7,898 nucleotides of DNA from Tissierellaceae bacterium (GTDB taxonomy: Bacteria; Bacillota; Clostridia; Tissierellales; Tissierellaceae), in NCBI GenBank assembly GCA_029264075.1, contig JARICQ010000075.1:1-7898 (forward strand), written 5' to 3'. A program made the translations under genes and the position numbers. Every line of letters begins with the position of its first letter. Position 1 is the first letter of the stretch. The notes beneath the pieces are model-generated. The model did no database searches and was not told the DNA's origin. It worked only from the letters and a program-made list of their open reading frames with translations. Of this stretch, positions 6,509-7,898 are shown piece by piece.

Positions 6509-7506
6509 TAATTTGATATCTCTAGTATTTTTCTTGCTGCAAATTCATCTGTAATCAGAGTCATATCTGGCTTTAGTTTAGCTATAGACAATATAGCTTC
6601 AGCCTTGTCTTCGCTAGCTGCGACTGCTATGACTTCTTTTATCTCTTTAAATCTATCTATGGAAAGACCTACCGTATTATATTCCCATACTTCATTCCCA
6701 TCTATATCAAAATAATGCCCAAAAGCCTCTGCAACTGCACCTTTTTCTAGCAGCTTGTCTACTTTTTCTTGTGGTAAGTTTCTTCTATGAGCCATAGTAT
6801 CGGCCCTTCCTATACCAAAAACTAAGATATCCATCTCTTCTATAAGGTCCAATACCTCAAGATCTAATAGTTCATCGCTGTCAGGAAGCTTTAAAACAGC
6901 ATCCAAAGTAAGCTTGTCTATATGGTCTGGTATGTGGAGAAGTTTGTAGTTTCCACCTATTTTTTTAGCTAATTTTGCAGCTATATTATTTGCCTGTGTC
7001 TCTACATCTTTTCCAAGCCCTCCCCTAGCAGGTATTACTAACAGGTCCTTTGCAAGCTTTCCCTCGACCATATTTTCCGCTAGATTCGCCATAGTTGTAC
7101 CTCCAGTGATTCCGATGATAAAGTTATCTCTTATCTTTTTTCTTAAATACATAGAACTTACCTTAGAAAGATCATCAAGAGCTGTATTTTTTTCAACTAT
7201 ATTGCCTGGTAGAACTATAAGATTTTTAACCTTTAGCAATTCTTTTAACTTTTTTTCTAGTTCTGAAATGCCTTTTAAGTCGTGGATCAATTCACTTAAA
7301 TCTTCAATTGCTTTTTTTCCACTCTTACTTATATACATACCCACACTTTCAACATTTAATAACTCTAATTCTTTAAGATTATTAATTTGTGTTCTTATAG
7401 TTCTTTCCTTCATCTCTAAATTTTGAGCTAAGCTTCTTCTTCCTATAGGTTGATTGTGATAGATGCTTCTTAAGATGTCATATCTAAGCTCTAAGAGCTC
7501 TATCAT
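6508..7506 (-). CDS. cggR: CggR, central glycolytic gene repressor (SorC family); 5' end frameshifted
   Basis: CggR represses the gap operon and is inactivated by fructose-1,6-bisphosphate. The open frame encodes 332 residues. It has a winged helix-turn-helix (about 8-65, with PIGRRSLAQNL and ERTIRTQINNL) and a SorC-type effector domain (about 85-330). Likely effector-site residues by analogy with Bacillus CggR are GGTT (135-138), R161 in PARGGLG, Q171, R241/R242, E260 in VAEAFG and K301 in KAEAI. The ATG at 7506 has no ribosome site and falls inside the first helix region. A well-placed start lies at 7546 in another frame, and removing one A from the A10 run at 7518-7527 joins them into a 345-residue protein close to the family length (about 340). 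I therefore regard 7506 as an artificial or secondary start. The gene is first in the operon, 43 nt before gap. Confidence 0.92.
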   Translation of the reverse strand: MIELLELRYDILRSIYHNQPIGRRSLAQNLEMKERTIRTQINNLKELELLNVESVGMYISKSGKKAIEDLSELIHDLKGISELEKKLKELLKVKNLIVLPGNIVEKNTALDDLSKVSSMYLRKKIRDNFIIGITGGTTMANLAENMVEGKLAKDLLVIPARGGLGKDVETQANNIAAKLAKKIGGNYKLLHIPDHIDKLTLDAVLKLPDSDELLDLEVLDLIEEMDILVFGIGRADTMAHRRNLPQEKVDKLLEKGAVAEAFGHYFDIDGNEVWEYNTVGLSIDRFKEIKEVIAVAASEDKAEAILSIAKLKPDMTLITDEFAARKILEISN

Positions 7507-7546
7507 TTCAGGAACTATTTTTTTTTTGAAGTTTTAGTAAATCCAT
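7507..7546 (-). other. Displaced 5' end of cggR (12-codon open frame as read)
   Basis: ATG at 7546 follows AAAGGTGG at a 6-nt spacing and encodes M-D-L-L-K-L-Q-K-K before entering the A run. As read it continues N-S-S and stops at TGA (7508-7510), 1 nt before the ATG at 7506. With nine A's instead of ten it would read MDLLKLQKKIVPE and run straight into the long cggR frame. This matches the character of the Bacillus CggR N-terminus (AQKKLLPDLL, from memory). It is probably the true start of cggR. Confidence 0.75.
7518..7527 (-). repeat. A10 homopolymer inside the cggR 5' coding region
   Basis: Ten consecutive T on the plus strand, A10 in the transcript. The run lies exactly where the cggR reading frame breaks. 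Nine A's restore the frame, as would any change of the same phase. Such runs are prone to sequencing error, replication slippage and RNA polymerase slippage. Confidence 0.95.
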
Positions 7547-7552
7547 TCTATA

Positions 7553-7560
7553 CCACCTTT
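7553..7560 (-). promoter_or_regulatory. Ribosome binding site for the true cggR start
   Basis: AAAGGTGG on the minus strand lies 6 nt upstream of the ATG at 7546. No comparable site precedes the ATG at 7506, whose upstream sequence is the A run and TAGTTCCTGAA. This site therefore decides in favour of the upstream start. Confidence 0.8.
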
Positions 7561-7614
7561 AAAAGCTTGATTTGTATTATTGTTAGGGAAGTATGATTGG
7601 GTTTGTCTGATGTA

Positions 7615-7650
7615 GGGACTTTATTTGCCCTATGATTATTTTTTGTCCCA
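7615..7650 (-). promoter_or_regulatory. Putative CggR operator in the cggR leader
   Basis: On the minus strand TGGGAC (7645-7650) is followed by an A6 spacer, TAATC and ATAG, then GGGC (7627-7630), a 6-nt spacer and AGTCCC (7615-7620). This resembles the Bacillus subtilis operator, two direct repeats of CGGGAC-N6-TGTC with a short spacer; the GGG-to-GGG distance here is 19 nt, against about 20 expected. It lies roughly 35-70 nt after the predicted transcription start, as in Bacillus, where bound CggR blocks elongating polymerase. The match is imperfect in the inner half-sites. Confidence 0.75.
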
Positions 7651-7690
7651 CTATTTGCAAAAAAATATATATCAACTTCTCTACATATTG

Positions 7691-7719
7691 ATTATACTAC
7701 ATAATACAGTTCACTTCAA
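7691..7719 (-). promoter_or_regulatory. Main promoter of the cggR-glycolytic operon
   Basis: TTGAAG (7714-7719) and a perfect TATAAT (7691-7696) are separated by exactly 17 nt, a near-consensus housekeeping sigma-factor promoter. The start would fall near 7684, giving a leader of about 138 nt to the ATG at 7546 with the operator inside it. The -35 box lies in one arm of the inverted repeat at 7708-7750. Confidence 0.85.
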
Positions 7720-7750
7720 GTATTAATGTAGTATAGCCTTGAAGTGAACT
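7708..7750 (-). repeat. 13-bp inverted repeat at the rpoN stop, overlapping the cggR -35 box
   Basis: AGTTCACTTCAAG (7708-7720) and CTTGAAGTGAACT (7738-7750) are perfect inverted arms with a 17-nt loop. The outer arm overlaps the rpoN stop codon and the inner arm contains the cggR -35 hexamer. In RNA it would form a hairpin at the end of rpoN, but the following GTATTATG is a poor U-tract. It could be a weak rpoN terminator, a binding site for an unknown regulator, or both. Confidence 0.65.
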
Positions 7751-7898
7751 AGTATCTCCTCCTTCTAGAGGATGATAGGATATTTAATTCATCCCTGTAT
7801 TTGGCAACTGTTCGCCTCGATATTTCGATTTCTTTTTCCTTGAGTATATCGGAGATCTTTTGATCGCTAAGTGGTTTTTTAGGGTCTTCATTTTCTAT
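7749..7898 (-). CDS. rpoN: RNA polymerase sigma-54 factor, C-terminal end (partial)
   Basis: The last 49 codons and the TAG stop (7749-7751) of rpoN are visible; the gene continues past the right edge. The fragment contains PLSDQKISDIL, typical of the segment before the last helix, and then SRRTVAKYRDEL. The latter carries the RpoN box (fragment residues 27-35), which reads the -24 promoter element. It ends in a basic SSSRRRRY tail. Sigma-54 directs transcription that needs an ATP-driven activator. The gene precedes cggR in several clostridia as I recall, so the neighbourhood is conserved. Its stop lies only about 30 nt before the -35 box of the glycolytic promoter, so read-through from rpoN into cggR is possible. 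Confidence 0.93.
   Translation of the reverse strand: MENEDPKKPLSDQKISDILKEKEIEISRRTVAKYRDELNILSSSRRRRY

Noticed and set aside
7641..7665. CcpA catabolite-responsive element near the A-rich leader
   Set aside because: No sequence there matches the palindromic cre consensus with its central CG closely enough.
7547..7690. Riboswitch or T-box in the cggR leader
   Set aside because: I see no T-box sequence, no conserved riboswitch core and no terminator/antiterminator pair. The operator-like repeat explains the conserved-looking part.

Overview
The window is an AT-rich stretch of a low-GC Gram-positive genome, most likely a clostridial-type Firmicute. This is inferred from strong Shine-Dalgarno sequences, a CggR-type repressor, a BPG-independent phosphoglycerate mutase and the gene order. 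Every gene I can support lies on the minus strand, so transcription runs from high to low coordinates. I see no tRNA, rRNA, CRISPR array, transposase or plus-strand gene.

Reading in the direction of transcription, the right edge holds the last 49 codons of rpoN (sigma-54), ending in the RpoN box. A roughly 200-bp control region follows. It has a 13-bp inverted repeat at the rpoN stop, a near-consensus promoter (TTGAAG, 17 nt, TATAAT) and, in the leader, a sequence closely resembling the Bacillus CggR operator. Next comes the glycolytic operon cggR-gap-pgk-tpiA-gpmI-eno, which encodes its own repressor and all five enzymes from glyceraldehyde-3-phosphate/DHAP to phosphoenolpyruvate. A terminator-like hairpin follows eno. 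Then comes secG (SecYEG translocon), apparently with its own -10 box, and the first 16 codons of a membrane protein that may be a membrane pyrophosphatase (HppA).

The enzymes look complete, with their catalytic residues in place. Three features stand out. (1) The 5' end of cggR appears frameshifted in a run of ten A's. The well-placed ribosome site and an ATG at 7546 start a peptide resembling the CggR N-terminus, but one A too many sends it to a stop 1 nt before the ATG of the long open frame. (2) The GAPDH lacks the aspartate that normally selects NAD and has Lys-Arg where NAD enzymes usually have Leu-Pro, which suggests NADP or dual cofactor use. (3) Strong hairpins without good U-tracts sit between gap and pgk and between pgk and tpiA. 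They suggest processing, stabilisation or partial attenuation that tunes expression within the operon.

The parts fit together as follows. When fructose-1,6-bisphosphate is high, CggR should leave the leader operator and release the operon; when it is low, CggR should block elongation. Most of this is a conserved arrangement, so the novelty is in the details, not in a new gene system.
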